Below, in pieces: positions 1-6,629 of a stretch of 8,817 nt of DNA (within the stretch, counting starts at the first letter, position 1; each line of letters begins with the position of its first letter). Made by a program: the position numbers and the translations under genes. The stretch spans positions 1 to 8,817 of the forward strand of contig DAOVNC010000124.1 in assembly GCA_030630445.1 (NCBI GenBank), given 5' to 3'. Source of the DNA: Kiritimatiellales bacterium. GTDB lineage: Bacteria > Verrucomicrobiota > Kiritimatiellia > Kiritimatiellales > Pontiellaceae. Under the pieces are notes generated by a model. It had not been told where the DNA came from. It ran no database searches and worked only from the letters and a program-made list of their open reading frames with translations.

Positions 1-474
1 AACGATGCGGGTGTCGTTGCGAAAATCCAACAGGTTGAAGAGCGCGCTGATTTGAAGATAGCGGTCGGTCGGCGTCTTTATTCCGATCCGCGCCGCCCGT
101 TCGAAAAAGGGCACCGCACCGGGATCCGGCAGAAGCTCCACTCCTTGATCAAACACCGCGAACGCCTCGGAACGCGGAATGTCTGGAGCTTTCACGGTCG
201 TCGCCGCAGGTACGACGGTGCGCGCGGACGTGAAGAACAATGATTCGTCGAGCGCACGGGGCGTTTCCAGCGCGGCGAAGCGTCGGGTCTCCTCTTCCTG
301 GATCCTTTTGGCCAGGGCTTTGACCTGCTTGCGGAATCTTTTCGTGAGTGAGGTCTCAATAGCCGCGATCGACGATGCGCGATGATCGCGGTTCAAGAGG
401 AACGCGGCCGCGATCAAAGTTGCCAGCAGGATTGCCAGACCTCCTGTCAGTAATCTGGGTAGTTCCGGGCGCAT
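1..474 (-). CDS. Membrane-anchored hypothetical protein, N-terminal 158 residues (C-terminus outside window)
   Basis: An open frame of 158 codons runs from an ATG at 474 to the left edge with no stop, so the gene is cut by the window. The product begins MRPELPRLLTGG, followed by a hydrophobic stretch (about residues 8-28) that should be an uncleaved membrane anchor. Next comes a charged, helical, possibly coiled-coil stretch (about 38-65) and a TPR-like helical region near 115-155 (key residues FERAARIG, ALFNLLDF). The start lies 4 bases after the stop of the 352-residue gene, so it is probably the third gene of one transcript and may be translated by reinitiation. No convincing SD precedes the ATG. 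The family is not recognised. A sensor or signalling protein with an extracytoplasmic helical domain is possible, but nothing visible proves it. Confidence 0.72.
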   Translation of the reverse strand, partial: MRPELPRLLTGGLAILLATLIAAAFLLNRDHRASSIAAIETSLTKRFRKQVKALAKRIQEEETRRFAALETPRALDESLFFTSARTVVPAATTVKAPDIPRSEAFAVFDQGVELLPDPGAVPFFERAARIGIKTPTDRYLQISALFNLLDFRNDTRIV

Positions 475-478
475 GTCA

Positions 479-1537
479 TTATTTCAATGCCGTGTTGTCG
501 GTGATGTATAGAGAGGAAAGGACTTCATTCCTGAAGAATAGTCTCAGGCCGTTCTTCGCGATATAAGCACCGCCCGCCCATTTTCCGGATGTTGTGAGAT
601 AGAGCGTGTTCTCTTTCCAACCAATCCGATCCGTTTCGATGGTTTGTTTTGGTTTGCCCAGAATCGTCAGTGCCTCGTCCAGTGCGAGTCCCACCTTGAT
701 CCCATTGATTTCGTAAGCCTTGGAACCTTCAAACCTGAACTCTTCCACCCGGTTGTCGTTCATAAAGATCGTGAACTGATCTGGGTAAAGCATGACGTAG
801 ATGCTCGGAAGTTCGTCCTTTGCGAATGTGGTCTGCCCATAAACATAGCTTTGCGGTTCGCCAAAAACACGGATCACGTTGTCGAGGGAACCGCCCTCCA
901 TATCGAACCCGTCCACTTTGTCTTGAAGCGGAGGATCGAGTTGAAGCGGCTCGGTCCAAAGCCATTCGCCAGTGCCGAAGTACATCATGCCGAACGCGTT
1001 CCCAGACGGGACGGGATACAGCGAAAGGTGCGGCCATCCTTCGTGTTCGAACTTCACGCTCAACTCGAAGCGGCCGGTTCCCTTTTTAAGGGTCACGTGC
1101 TCGGAGCCTGACGTTCTCGTCTTTGAATTTCGTTGCTTCGGCGTGACGTACAGGGCGATCGAGGCCCTGTCGCGCGACGCGAGCGTGTACGCGCCGCGGA
1201 CGAGATAGGTTGCCCCGACTTCGAACGGGGCCTTCGCGCCGCGTATCTCTAGGATTTCGATGCTATCGCCGTTGTTGAATTTCGCGAAGCCGATCTTGAA
1301 CGGAATGGTGTTCGGAAACTCATAGTGCCATTGCAGTCTCGCCAGCGCGAGCAGGATGGATTCCCTGTTTTCATCGGTCGCTTCGATGGACGCGATCTTC
1401 CGGTAGATTACCAATGCTTCTTCAATTTGCCCTTTCGCGGTTTCGAGGAAGTAGGCCTTTTCATAGGCTTGACCGAGGTCGTTTGCGAAGGTGGCGGGTG
1501 CGAAGCAAAAGACTAGGGCGGTGAGTATGATTTTCAC
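479..1537 (-). CDS. Secreted protein with TPR-like segment, beta-rich middle and two LG.P modules
   Basis: The 352-residue product starts with a signal peptide (1-18, cleavage after ATFA likely), so it should be exported. Residues 24-72 form a helical TPR-like segment with YEKAYFLETAKGQ, which closely matches residues 436-448 of the upstream 856-residue protein. Residues 89-192 are beta-rich (GDSIEILEIRG, VRGAYTLASRDRA, MMYFGTGEW). The C-terminal part has two related modules, 217-271 (LDNVIRVFGEPQ, then FTIFMNDNRVEEF) and 285-348 (LDEALTILGKPK, then LRLFFRNEVLSSL). Both recall SmpA/BamE-like or DUF4309-like folds. The start is GTG, not ATG: its GTGA overlaps the upstream TGA, and AGGAG lies 8 bases before it, which indicates translational coupling. 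No catalytic residues are apparent. The role is unknown, and a scaffold or interaction partner of the upstream protein is an inference. Confidence 0.85.
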   Translation of the reverse strand: MKIILTALVFCFAPATFANDLGQAYEKAYFLETAKGQIEEALVIYRKIASIEATDENRESILLALARLQWHYEFPNTIPFKIGFAKFNNGDSIEILEIRGAKAPFEVGATYLVRGAYTLASRDRASIALYVTPKQRNSKTRTSGSEHVTLKKGTGRFELSVKFEHEGWPHLSLYPVPSGNAFGMMYFGTGEWLWTEPLQLDPPLQDKVDGFDMEGGSLDNVIRVFGEPQSYVYGQTTFAKDELPSIYVMLYPDQFTIFMNDNRVEEFRFEGSKAYEINGIKVGLALDEALTILGKPKQTIETDRIGWKENTLYLTTSGKWAGGAYIAKNGLRLFFRNEVLSSLYITDNTALK

Positions 1538-4104
1538 TTCGTGAGCTCCTCATATTTTTTCCAGAGGGTGGAAATGGCATCGGGGTTGGTAAGGCCGTGC
1601 TTGGCGGATTTGACTTTGCTGTTGCCTACCGAAAAGTTTCCGCTGTCTGGATCTGCGAATTGCGGGTCGGCTTCGAGGGTGGAGCTGGGGAGGTCGAAGT
1701 CGGTGCTGGGCGTGCCGTTGTTCCAGAAGGTGTTTTTGCCGACCTTGAATTTGTTGCTTCCCGCCTCGAACACGGCAAATCCGGTTTTTTCATTATCGGC
1801 GATGATGTTGTTCTTTACCTGAATTTTTCCGTAGGTCCGCGTATCGATGCCGGAAAAGCCGTTGCCGAGAATGACGTTGTTTCCGATCTCGACATCGGCG
1901 GAAGCAAACGCGCTGATCCCGGTTCCGTTTTCGATGATGGCATTGTTCGAGATTTCCCCGTGTGTGGTTTTGTTTCCGAGGTAGATGCCTCTGTTGCGAT
2001 TTGCGACGATCAGGTTGTCTTTCACGTGGATTGTCCCGCCGGTGCTGCGGACGCCGTGGTAGGCCGAGCCGGTTACGATATTGCCTTCAATGGTCACTTC
2101 CGTGTTGGAATGGGACATGATTCCGCAGTGCCCCGGATTCTGCACGATGCAACCCTTCACCATCCCCTCGGAACCTTCGCCGTAAAGAATGGGGTATTCA
2201 AATCCCTTGAAATGGCAGTCCAGCAGTTGAACCTTTGAAAAGCCTTGGATAAAAACCGAGAGGGGCGCGCGCTTGCTGCCACCGAGGGCAACAAGGTTGC
2301 AGTCGCGAACCGTCACCGTTGCATCCTGCGCCAAAACCGTGCAACCGGGCGGATCGGTGCGCTCGCTGGTTTCGCGCTGGCTCTTCAGGGTCAGCGTTTC
2401 TATCTCCACGGTTTGCTTTTTCGGAACGTGGATGAGTGGCTTGTCGGATGTTGCTTCCAGGATGCAGGTTTCCCTGTCAGCACCTTTCAATGTCATATTT
2501 TTGTTGAGGACAACCGTGCCTTCATATTTCCCTGCGGGGATGTAAATGGTGCCGCCGGTCTTGGTGGCGTCCACCAGTTCCTGGATGGTGGTATCGGTTT
2601 TCTGGAGCAGCTTTTCGTGGCACTCCTTGATGGTGCTTTCGTGCTTGCGGACGGTGGCGATGTGCAGCAACCGCAACAGGCTCTGCTTGATGGCGGTCTT
2701 GTTTTCGGCTGTCGGTTCGGCCTCGGAGATCGCCTTGTAGAGGGCGGCGGCCTGCTTGGCCTGACCTTTTGCGGTTTCGAGATAGTAGGCCTTTTCGTAC
2801 TTTTGCTGTAGTTCGCTGACCGTTTCAGGGGCGTAGTCTTTTTCATGCTTCTGCTGTAGTTCGCTGATCGTTTCAGGGGCGTAGTCTTTTCCGGTCATGT
2901 CTTTGTATATTTCTCGCGCCTGTTTGGAGTGGGTTGGGTTGGAGCCGTTGATGTACTCGTTTAGAATTTTGGCCGTCTTTTTCCGGTCGTGTTTAAGCCC
3001 CCATGTAATTCTTCCATATAAATTGTGTTCACGGTCTGTGAAGGCCATTTCAAGTAGGCGGCGGATAACTTCTTCGTCCTTCTCCCGAACGGTGGAGAGG
3101 CCATAGTAGACGGAGTTATAGCGAACCTCGCGGTTTTTGTCTTTCGACAGGGTTAGCACCAGTTCAATGGCGTCGGGATTCTGGCTCTTTGCTCTCCAGA
3201 TCCAATAGCCGCCAATTAGTTTCACCGTACTGTTCCGAACTGTGGCATCGGGATCTTTGGCGCAAGCCGCGAAGGCATTGAGAAAGGAGTCATCCATAAT
3301 CAGGGTCAGTCTTTTTGCTCGAATGAGCTTCAGGATTTCTTTGCGCTTAATGGTGTCGCCGGAGAGTAGGGCTTCTTTGATTTCGGGGAGTTGGCCAGTG
3401 TATTCTTTTTCAGCTCGTTCCTTTGCCTGTTGCGCGGCCCATTCGAATGCCTTTAGTTTGCCTTGGAAAATTTGCTGGCAGATTTCAGCCTTGGCTCGAA
3501 CTGCGGCATCATCGGAATCGAAATAGGGCTGAAGATATTTAATTAGCTCTTCTTGTTGGGATTTTGCGCCCCAGGCCACCCTTCCTAAATCGTTTGGGTC
3601 GTCGATCCGCATGCAGAGTTCCGCCAATGTGCGCAGAATGGCCGGGGTTTTGGGCTTTGTAACTGAAAGGCCGAAGTAGACGGCATAATGTCGTGTTCCG
3701 TATGGATCGGCTCGGTCTCCGCTGAAATCAGCGGCATGGTACATTATTTCAATAGCGTAGGGGTGCTGCGGTGATTTGCCCCAGATATACTTGCTGCCAA
3801 TCCAGCGTATGATGTTTGTTCTGTGTTGTTTGGTGCAGCGAAGGCCGTTGTGTACCGTATTCAGGATTTCTTCATCGCTTCGGTTGTCCTTGTCTTTCGC
3901 CTCCCAAAGGGCATCGAGTGTCTTCCCTCCCTCCGTATCATCAGGGAAAAACAACTCAAAATCCGGTGCGCGATAAGGTGCTTCCTGCTGCCATGCGAAT
4001 ATACTCTCAGAGGAAGATGTTTTTTCGTGTAGTGTTGATTCGTTGGCTGGGCAAAGCGGGGCGGTGAGCATTCCGGCGATCAATAGCATTGTGGTCTTCA
4101 TCAT
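1534..4104 (-). CDS. Secreted HEAT-like / TPR-like / right-handed beta-helix protein
   Basis: The product has 856 residues. A signal peptide covers 1-20 (cleavage after CPA; no lipobox). Two similar alpha-helical, HEAT-like modules follow at about 95-216 and 290-406. They share features such as KYIWGKS versus YWIWRAKS, YAVYFGLS versus NSVYYGLS and LGRVAWG versus YGRITWG, so the region arose by duplication. A 16-residue tandem repeat (406-421, 422-437) leads into a TPR-like segment (436-505). Residues 507-795 form a pectin-lyase-like parallel beta-helix of NosD/PbH1 type: IYIPAGKYEGTVVL opens the first coil and recurring 'N.I..N...GI' steps follow. The tail has ADPQFADPDSGNF, common in such proteins. 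No catalytic residues were identified, so binding of a polysaccharide or an envelope partner is only a guess. AGGAG at 4109-4113 lies 4 bases from the ATG at 4104 and 7 from the next ATG at 4101, and the latter may be preferred. It is the first gene of the operon, preceded by an 83-base gap behind a terminator. Confidence 0.9.
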   Translation of the reverse strand: MMKTTMLLIAGMLTAPLCPANESTLHEKTSSSESIFAWQQEAPYRAPDFELFFPDDTEGGKTLDALWEAKDKDNRSDEEILNTVHNGLRCTKQHRTNIIRWIGSKYIWGKSPQHPYAIEIMYHAADFSGDRADPYGTRHYAVYFGLSVTKPKTPAILRTLAELCMRIDDPNDLGRVAWGAKSQQEELIKYLQPYFDSDDAAVRAKAEICQQIFQGKLKAFEWAAQQAKERAEKEYTGQLPEIKEALLSGDTIKRKEILKLIRAKRLTLIMDDSFLNAFAACAKDPDATVRNSTVKLIGGYWIWRAKSQNPDAIELVLTLSKDKNREVRYNSVYYGLSTVREKDEEVIRRLLEMAFTDREHNLYGRITWGLKHDRKKTAKILNEYINGSNPTHSKQAREIYKDMTGKDYAPETISELQQKHEKDYAPETVSELQQKYEKAYYLETAKGQAKQAAALYKAISEAEPTAENKTAIKQSLLRLLHIATVRKHESTIKECHEKLLQKTDTTIQELVDATKTGGTIYIPAGKYEGTVVLNKNMTLKGADRETCILEATSDKPLIHVPKKQTVEIETLTLKSQRETSERTDPPGCTVLAQDATVTVRDCNLVALGGSKRAPLSVFIQGFSKVQLLDCHFKGFEYPILYGEGSEGMVKGCIVQNPGHCGIMSHSNTEVTIEGNIVTGSAYHGVRSTGGTIHVKDNLIVANRNRGIYLGNKTTHGEISNNAIIENGTGISAFASADVEIGNNVILGNGFSGIDTRTYGKIQVKNNIIADNEKTGFAVFEAGSNKFKVGKNTFWNNGTPSTDFDLPSSTLEADPQFADPDSGNFSVGNSKVKSAKHGLTNPDAISTLWKKYEELTK
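1546..1550 (-). promoter_or_regulatory. Shine-Dalgarno deciding the GTG start of the 352-residue gene
   Basis: Read on the minus strand, AGGAG sits inside the last codons of the 856-residue gene, 8 bases before the GTG at 1537. It supports GTG as the true start. Together with the 4-base stop/start overlap, it points to coupled translation of the two genes. Confidence 0.7.
2794..2889 (-). repeat. In-frame 48-bp tandem duplication (two copies)
   Basis: Two adjacent 48-base units (2794-2841 and 2842-2889) inside the 856-residue gene differ at about 4 positions. They encode 16-residue units of the form KDYAPET(I/V)SELQQK(H/Y)E. The next residues (KAYYLET) resemble a third, diverged unit start. 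The unit is a multiple of three, so the frame is kept. It forms the linker between the HEAT-like and TPR-like regions. The high identity suggests a recent slippage or duplication event. Confidence 0.93.
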
Positions 4105-4108
4105 GAAT

Positions 4109-4113
4109 CTCCT
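4109..4113 (-). promoter_or_regulatory. Shine-Dalgarno of the 856-residue gene
   Basis: AGGAG on the minus strand is followed by two consecutive ATG codons (4104 and 4101). The spacings are 4 and 7 bases, so the second ATG has the more usual distance. The choice changes the protein by one residue only. Confidence 0.65.
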
Positions 4114-4187
4114 GTTTGTGTGATGAAGATAACGTACATCATGCGATGGAGCAAAGTGTCACCACAATGTAAAATCGACGGACACAA

Positions 4188-4217
4188 AAACGAACCGCCG
4201 GGTGGGGCGGTTCGTTT
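4188..4217 (-). terminator. Rho-independent terminator of the 54-residue gene
   Basis: A perfect 12-bp stem (4188-4199 pairing with 4206-4217, GC-rich towards the loop) closes a 6-base loop (4200-4205). Read on the minus strand, the stem runs into a T-rich tail: the Ts of its end continue into TTGTG. The plus-strand reading has only a weak tail (TTTATG). The position fits termination of the minus-strand gene at 4284-4448, which insulates the 856-residue gene that begins 84 bases further on. Confidence 0.85.
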
Positions 4218-4279
4218 ATGTGGGGCGGACTTTCCAGTCTGCCCTCTCGGTTGCGCAGGCTGGAAAGCCCACGCCACAT
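4218..4279. repeat. REP-like long inverted repeat (cruciform-forming)
   Basis: Two 25-base arms (4218-4242 and 4255-4279) match as inverted copies at 21 of 25 positions around a 12-base centre. Each arm is also a small palindrome: GGCGGACT-TTCC-AGTCTGCC on the left and a looser GCAGGCT-GGAA-AGCCCAC on the right. The element can therefore fold as one long hairpin or as two short ones, as in BIME/REP doublets. It lies between the stop of the 54-residue gene and its terminator, so it would be in the 3' untranslated RNA. No REP-associated transposase is in the window. That it is a dispersed repeat is inferred from its form. Confidence 0.75.
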
Positions 4280-4283
4280 GGGG

Positions 4284-4448
4284 CTAATGGCCTTCGTCAA
4301 CGATCAGGCCGGATTCGACTTGGTCGATGGCCTTCTGGTATTCGTCCGTCAGGGGGCAGCCGCATTTATGTCCGCCTTCAACGGTCGCGTGCAGGCGAGC
4401 CTGCTCAATGTGCCATGTGGCAACTTTCAGATGCTGGTCAACGTTCAT
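4284..4448 (-). CDS. Small hypothetical protein, 54 residues, His/Cys-containing
   Basis: The ATG at 4448 is preceded by CAGGAG with 6 bases of spacing, and the frame ends at a TAG after 54 residues. The product starts MNVDQHLKVATWHIEQ. It has two likely amphipathic helices (about 4-22 and 34-48) around a short turn with HKCGC (27-31), and five histidines in all. The His/Cys cluster could bind a metal, but that is only a suggestion. There is no signal peptide or membrane segment, so it should be cytoplasmic. The gene has its own promoter (4501-4529) and a terminator (4188-4217), which makes it a complete single-gene unit and strongly supports it being real despite its size. The family is not recognised. 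Confidence 0.8.
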   Translation of the reverse strand: MNVDQHLKVATWHIEQARLHATVEGGHKCGCPLTDEYQKAIDQVESGLIVDEGH

Positions 4449-4762
4449 TTTATTCTCCTGTGTAGGTTAGGTGTTAAATCGAATAGTACCAATTGCGTCT
4501 AATATAGGGGCGTTCGTTTTGCGAATCAATAATAAAATTAAATTAATCATGTATTGGTTTGGAAGGGTTGGGAAGGGGTAGACGCACAGGCGATCGAACC
4601 TCGGGGCACCTCCCCCTGTGTCAATATGAGTTGCACTGGCCTCATGGTTGGGGTGAAACCTGGCAATCCGCTGTTGGAGGGAGGGGAGCGGAGTGTAGGT
4701 GCAAGAGAATCGATAGTGGGGATTGCCGGGGCATTCTTGGAAATTGGTTCGGATTTGTATTC
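4449..4762. other. Intergenic stretch without a credible gene
   Basis: Between the 54-residue gene and the 213-residue gene lie about 314 bases. The end next to the small gene (4449-4553) is A-T rich and holds its SD and promoter. The rest (4554-4762) is G-rich on the plus strand. It contains an 11-base inverted repeat with one mismatch (4659-4669 and 4720-4730, 50 bases apart) and a weaker CACAGG/CCTGTG pair near 4585-4620. Open frames crossing it lack an SD, have odd composition and overlap the promoter, so I do not call them genes. A small structured RNA cannot be excluded, but I match it to no known family. Confidence 0.6.
4501..4529 (-). promoter_or_regulatory. Sigma-70-type promoter for the 54-residue gene
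   Basis: On the minus strand, TTGATT (4524-4529) and TATATT (4501-4506) are separated by exactly 17 bases, with 4/6 and 5/6 matches to the -35 and -10 consensus. Transcription would start near 4494 and leave a leader of about 45 bases before the ATG at 4448. A-T-rich DNA lies just upstream (4530-4553). A small inverted TTCG/CGAA pair sits within the spacer and could be an operator, but this is weak. Confidence 0.6.
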
Positions 4763-5404
4763 TCAATCAGCTTGTTTTTTGTGCAGTTTGGATTGCATTT
4801 GCTCTGCCTTAAGCTCTCCTTCCAGTTTCTGTTTTTGCGACAGCTTATGAATCAGAGCAGTCACTAGCGAGTCGTTGCCGTTTGATTCCGCCATCAGCGC
4901 CCACATGTAGGCCTCTCCATAATCCTGCTCGACCCCTTCGCCGGTCATGTACAAAAACCCTAGGTTGTGCTGGGAGGGCATATGCCCCTGTACAGCGGCT
5001 TTTGTGTACCAGCCAATGGCCTTACCATAGTCTTGGGCAATGGCCTGTCCGGATTGTAGGCAATACGCCAGGATATACTGGGATTCGGCATCGCCTTGTT
5101 CTGCCATGGCCTTAATGTGTTGAATCGATGGGGAAGGCTTTTTTCCAATCGGTTCATCAATGGATTTGGCCGTTGCTTTGTAGGCCACAGAGAGAACCAC
5201 TCCATCGCAGGAGGTGACGGTGCACTGCCTGTATTTCTGGACAAGCTTGCCCTTCAACGGAAATTCAACCGTAGGGGTTCCAAGGTGCTTATAGACCTTG
5301 GAGAGCGGATCGCCCTCGGTTATTTGTTTCGTGCGTGTCTGCTGTCCCATGACGGCGGAAACCAGCAACAATAGGAATATAACGATTCTATGGAACATAA
5401 GCAT
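4763..5404 (-). CDS. Secreted SmpA/BamE-like plus Sel1-repeat protein
   Basis: The product has 213 residues. A signal peptide covers 1-20 (FLLLLVSAVMG). Residues 27-77 resemble the small SmpA/OmlA (BamE-like) fold: GDPLSKVYKHLGTP, then beta strands with YRQCTVTSCDGVVLSVAY; the two cysteines (61, 66) could form a disulphide. Two Sel1-like repeats follow at about 101-136 and 137-172 (AEQGDAESQYILAY, AVQGHMPSQHNLGFLY, GEGVEQDYGEAYMW). The end (184-213) is a charged helix. Sel1 repeats mediate protein-protein contacts, so an envelope adaptor is likely, but the partner is unknown. The ATG at 5404 is used; a second ATG at 5398 is possible, and neither has a clear SD. The gene is divergent from aroB across 126 bases. 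Its LG.P segment resembles those in the 352-residue protein. Confidence 0.85.
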   Translation of the reverse strand: MLMFHRIVIFLLLLVSAVMGQQTRTKQITEGDPLSKVYKHLGTPTVEFPLKGKLVQKYRQCTVTSCDGVVLSVAYKATAKSIDEPIGKKPSPSIQHIKAMAEQGDAESQYILAYCLQSGQAIAQDYGKAIGWYTKAAVQGHMPSQHNLGFLYMTGEGVEQDYGEAYMWALMAESNGNDSLVTALIHKLSQKQKLEGELKAEQMQSKLHKKQAD

Positions 5405-5530
5405 CTATTGATGGCAAAATATGGGACTTTTAGCTATGGAAATATAGGATGAGGTTGTTTGGCCCTGAAAACTCCCGGACACTCTTTTTGGTTGACTTGC
5501 CCCCCGGCGAGCCTCTACACCCTTCGAGCT

Positions 5531-6616
5531 ATGTTATACGACGTACCCGTAAATCTAGGTGAGCGCTCCTATGGAATCCATATCGGGGCGGGTGTTTTGG
5601 ATCGGCTTGGCGGCCTCTGCGCCGAGGCGGATCTAAAGGGAAAGTGCTTGGTCATAACCGACGAAAACGTCGGAGGGCATTATGCCAAGACCGTGCTTGA
5701 ATCGCTGGAAACCGCCGGTTATTCCGTATGCCTCGCCACGCTCCCGGCAGGCGAGCAGACCAAATCCGGCGATCAGGTTTTCGAGCTCTATAGCCGATGC
5801 ATCGAATCCGGACTCGACCGCCACTCGTTCATTGTGGCGCTCGGCGGAGGGGTGATCGGCGATTTGGCCGGTTATGTGGCTGCGACCTATTTAAGGGGCA
5901 TCCCATTCGTGCAGGTTCCGACCTCGCTGCTGGCGATGGTCGACAGCTCTGTCGGCGGCAAGACCGGGATCAACCTGCCCGAAGGTAAAAACCTCGTCGG
6001 CGCATTCTATCAGCCTCGGCTGGTGCTGGCCGACCTCCAAACTTTGAGTACGCTAGCCGACCGCGAATACCGCGCCGGACTGGCCGAGGTCGTTAAATAC
6101 GGCATCATCCACGACGCGCCATTTTTCCAGATGCTGGAAGAAAACATTGCCGGCCTTTTAAATGCTGGAAATGTCGAACTCCTCGCCAAGGTGGTTGGGC
6201 GCTGCTGCGAAATCAAGGCCGATGTCGTGGCGCAGGACGAGCACGAGGGCGGCTTGCGCGCCATTCTTAATTTTGGCCACACCGTCGGGCACGCCGTCGA
6301 AAAGGTGGCGGGCTATGGTGAAATTGTCCATGGCGAAGGGGTCTCCATCGGCTCCGTCTTTGCCGCCCGCGCCTCTGTAGAGTTGAGCGGCCTCTCCATG
6401 GAGGAGTGCCAGCGGATCGAAAAAATATTCATGGCCTTGGAACTTCCCGTAAATGCCCGGGGCTACAAATGGACGGATCTTCGCGCCGCGCTGGCCGTCG
6501 ACAAGAAGACCATCGCCGGAATGCCGAAATTCGTACTCGTTCCAGAGATTGGAAAATCCACCATCGGCAACGAAATCCCGGAACCGCTCATGGAGCAACT
6601 CTGGAATGATTTATAA
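5531..6616 (+). CDS. aroB: 3-dehydroquinate synthase
   Basis: This 361-residue enzyme converts DAHP to 3-dehydroquinate, the second step of the cytoplasmic shikimate pathway, using NAD+ and a divalent metal. Family signatures are clear: the NAD-binding GGGVIGDLAGYVA (105-117), VPTSLLAMVDSSVGGKTGIN (129-148) and KNLVGAFYQP (153-162). The metal ligands appear as E186 (AEVVKYG), H250 (NFGHTVGHA) and H267 (VHGEGV). The length is normal for the family. The ATG at 5531 gives the usual N-terminus (MLYDVPVNLGERSY). An upstream in-frame TTG at 5459 would add 24 residues of unlikely composition. No good SD precedes the ATG. It is followed by dprA and topA on the same strand and is divergent from the 213-residue gene. 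Confidence 0.97.
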   Translation: MLYDVPVNLGERSYGIHIGAGVLDRLGGLCAEADLKGKCLVITDENVGGHYAKTVLESLETAGYSVCLATLPAGEQTKSGDQVFELYSRCIESGLDRHSFIVALGGGVIGDLAGYVAATYLRGIPFVQVPTSLLAMVDSSVGGKTGINLPEGKNLVGAFYQPRLVLADLQTLSTLADREYRAGLAEVVKYGIIHDAPFFQMLEENIAGLLNAGNVELLAKVVGRCCEIKADVVAQDEHEGGLRAILNFGHTVGHAVEKVAGYGEIVHGEGVSIGSVFAARASVELSGLSMEECQRIEKIFMALELPVNARGYKWTDLRAALAVDKKTIAGMPKFVLVPEIGKSTIGNEIPEPLMEQLWNDL

Positions 6617-6629
6617 ACCACGGAATTTG

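Noticed and set aside
1597..2238. Long plus-strand open frame of 213 codons opposite the beta-helix region
   Set aside because: It is antisense to the well-supported 856-residue gene, has low-complexity Gly/Val/Asp-rich composition typical of a shadow frame, and has no SD.
4121..4141. TGATG-N11-CATCA inverted repeat in the leader of the 856-residue gene, as an operator
   Set aside because: Only 5-base arms with no second copy, so chance cannot be excluded. No good -35/-10 pair could be placed around it either.
4580..4625. tRNA-like GGTTCGATC stretch on the minus strand
   Set aside because: The flanking bases do not form a T-stem, and no acceptor, D or anticodon arm can be found.
4467..4766. 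99-codon minus-strand frame overlapping the end of the 213-residue gene (TTG start)
   Set aside because: No SD, odd composition, and it runs through the promoter of the 54-residue gene. The 4-base overlap with the upstream stop is probably chance.
4554..4867. Two plus-strand frames of about 100 codons
   Set aside because: They are mutually overlapping, have no SD, run into the antisense of the 213-residue gene and show no domain signal.
5492..5521. Possible aroB promoter with TTGACT as -35
   Set aside because: The best -10 at an 18-base spacing (TACACC) matches only three of six positions and would leave almost no leader.
5459..5530. Extension of AroB to an upstream TTG
   Set aside because: The 24 extra residues do not resemble any AroB N-terminus, and the ATG at 5531 gives the expected length and sequence.
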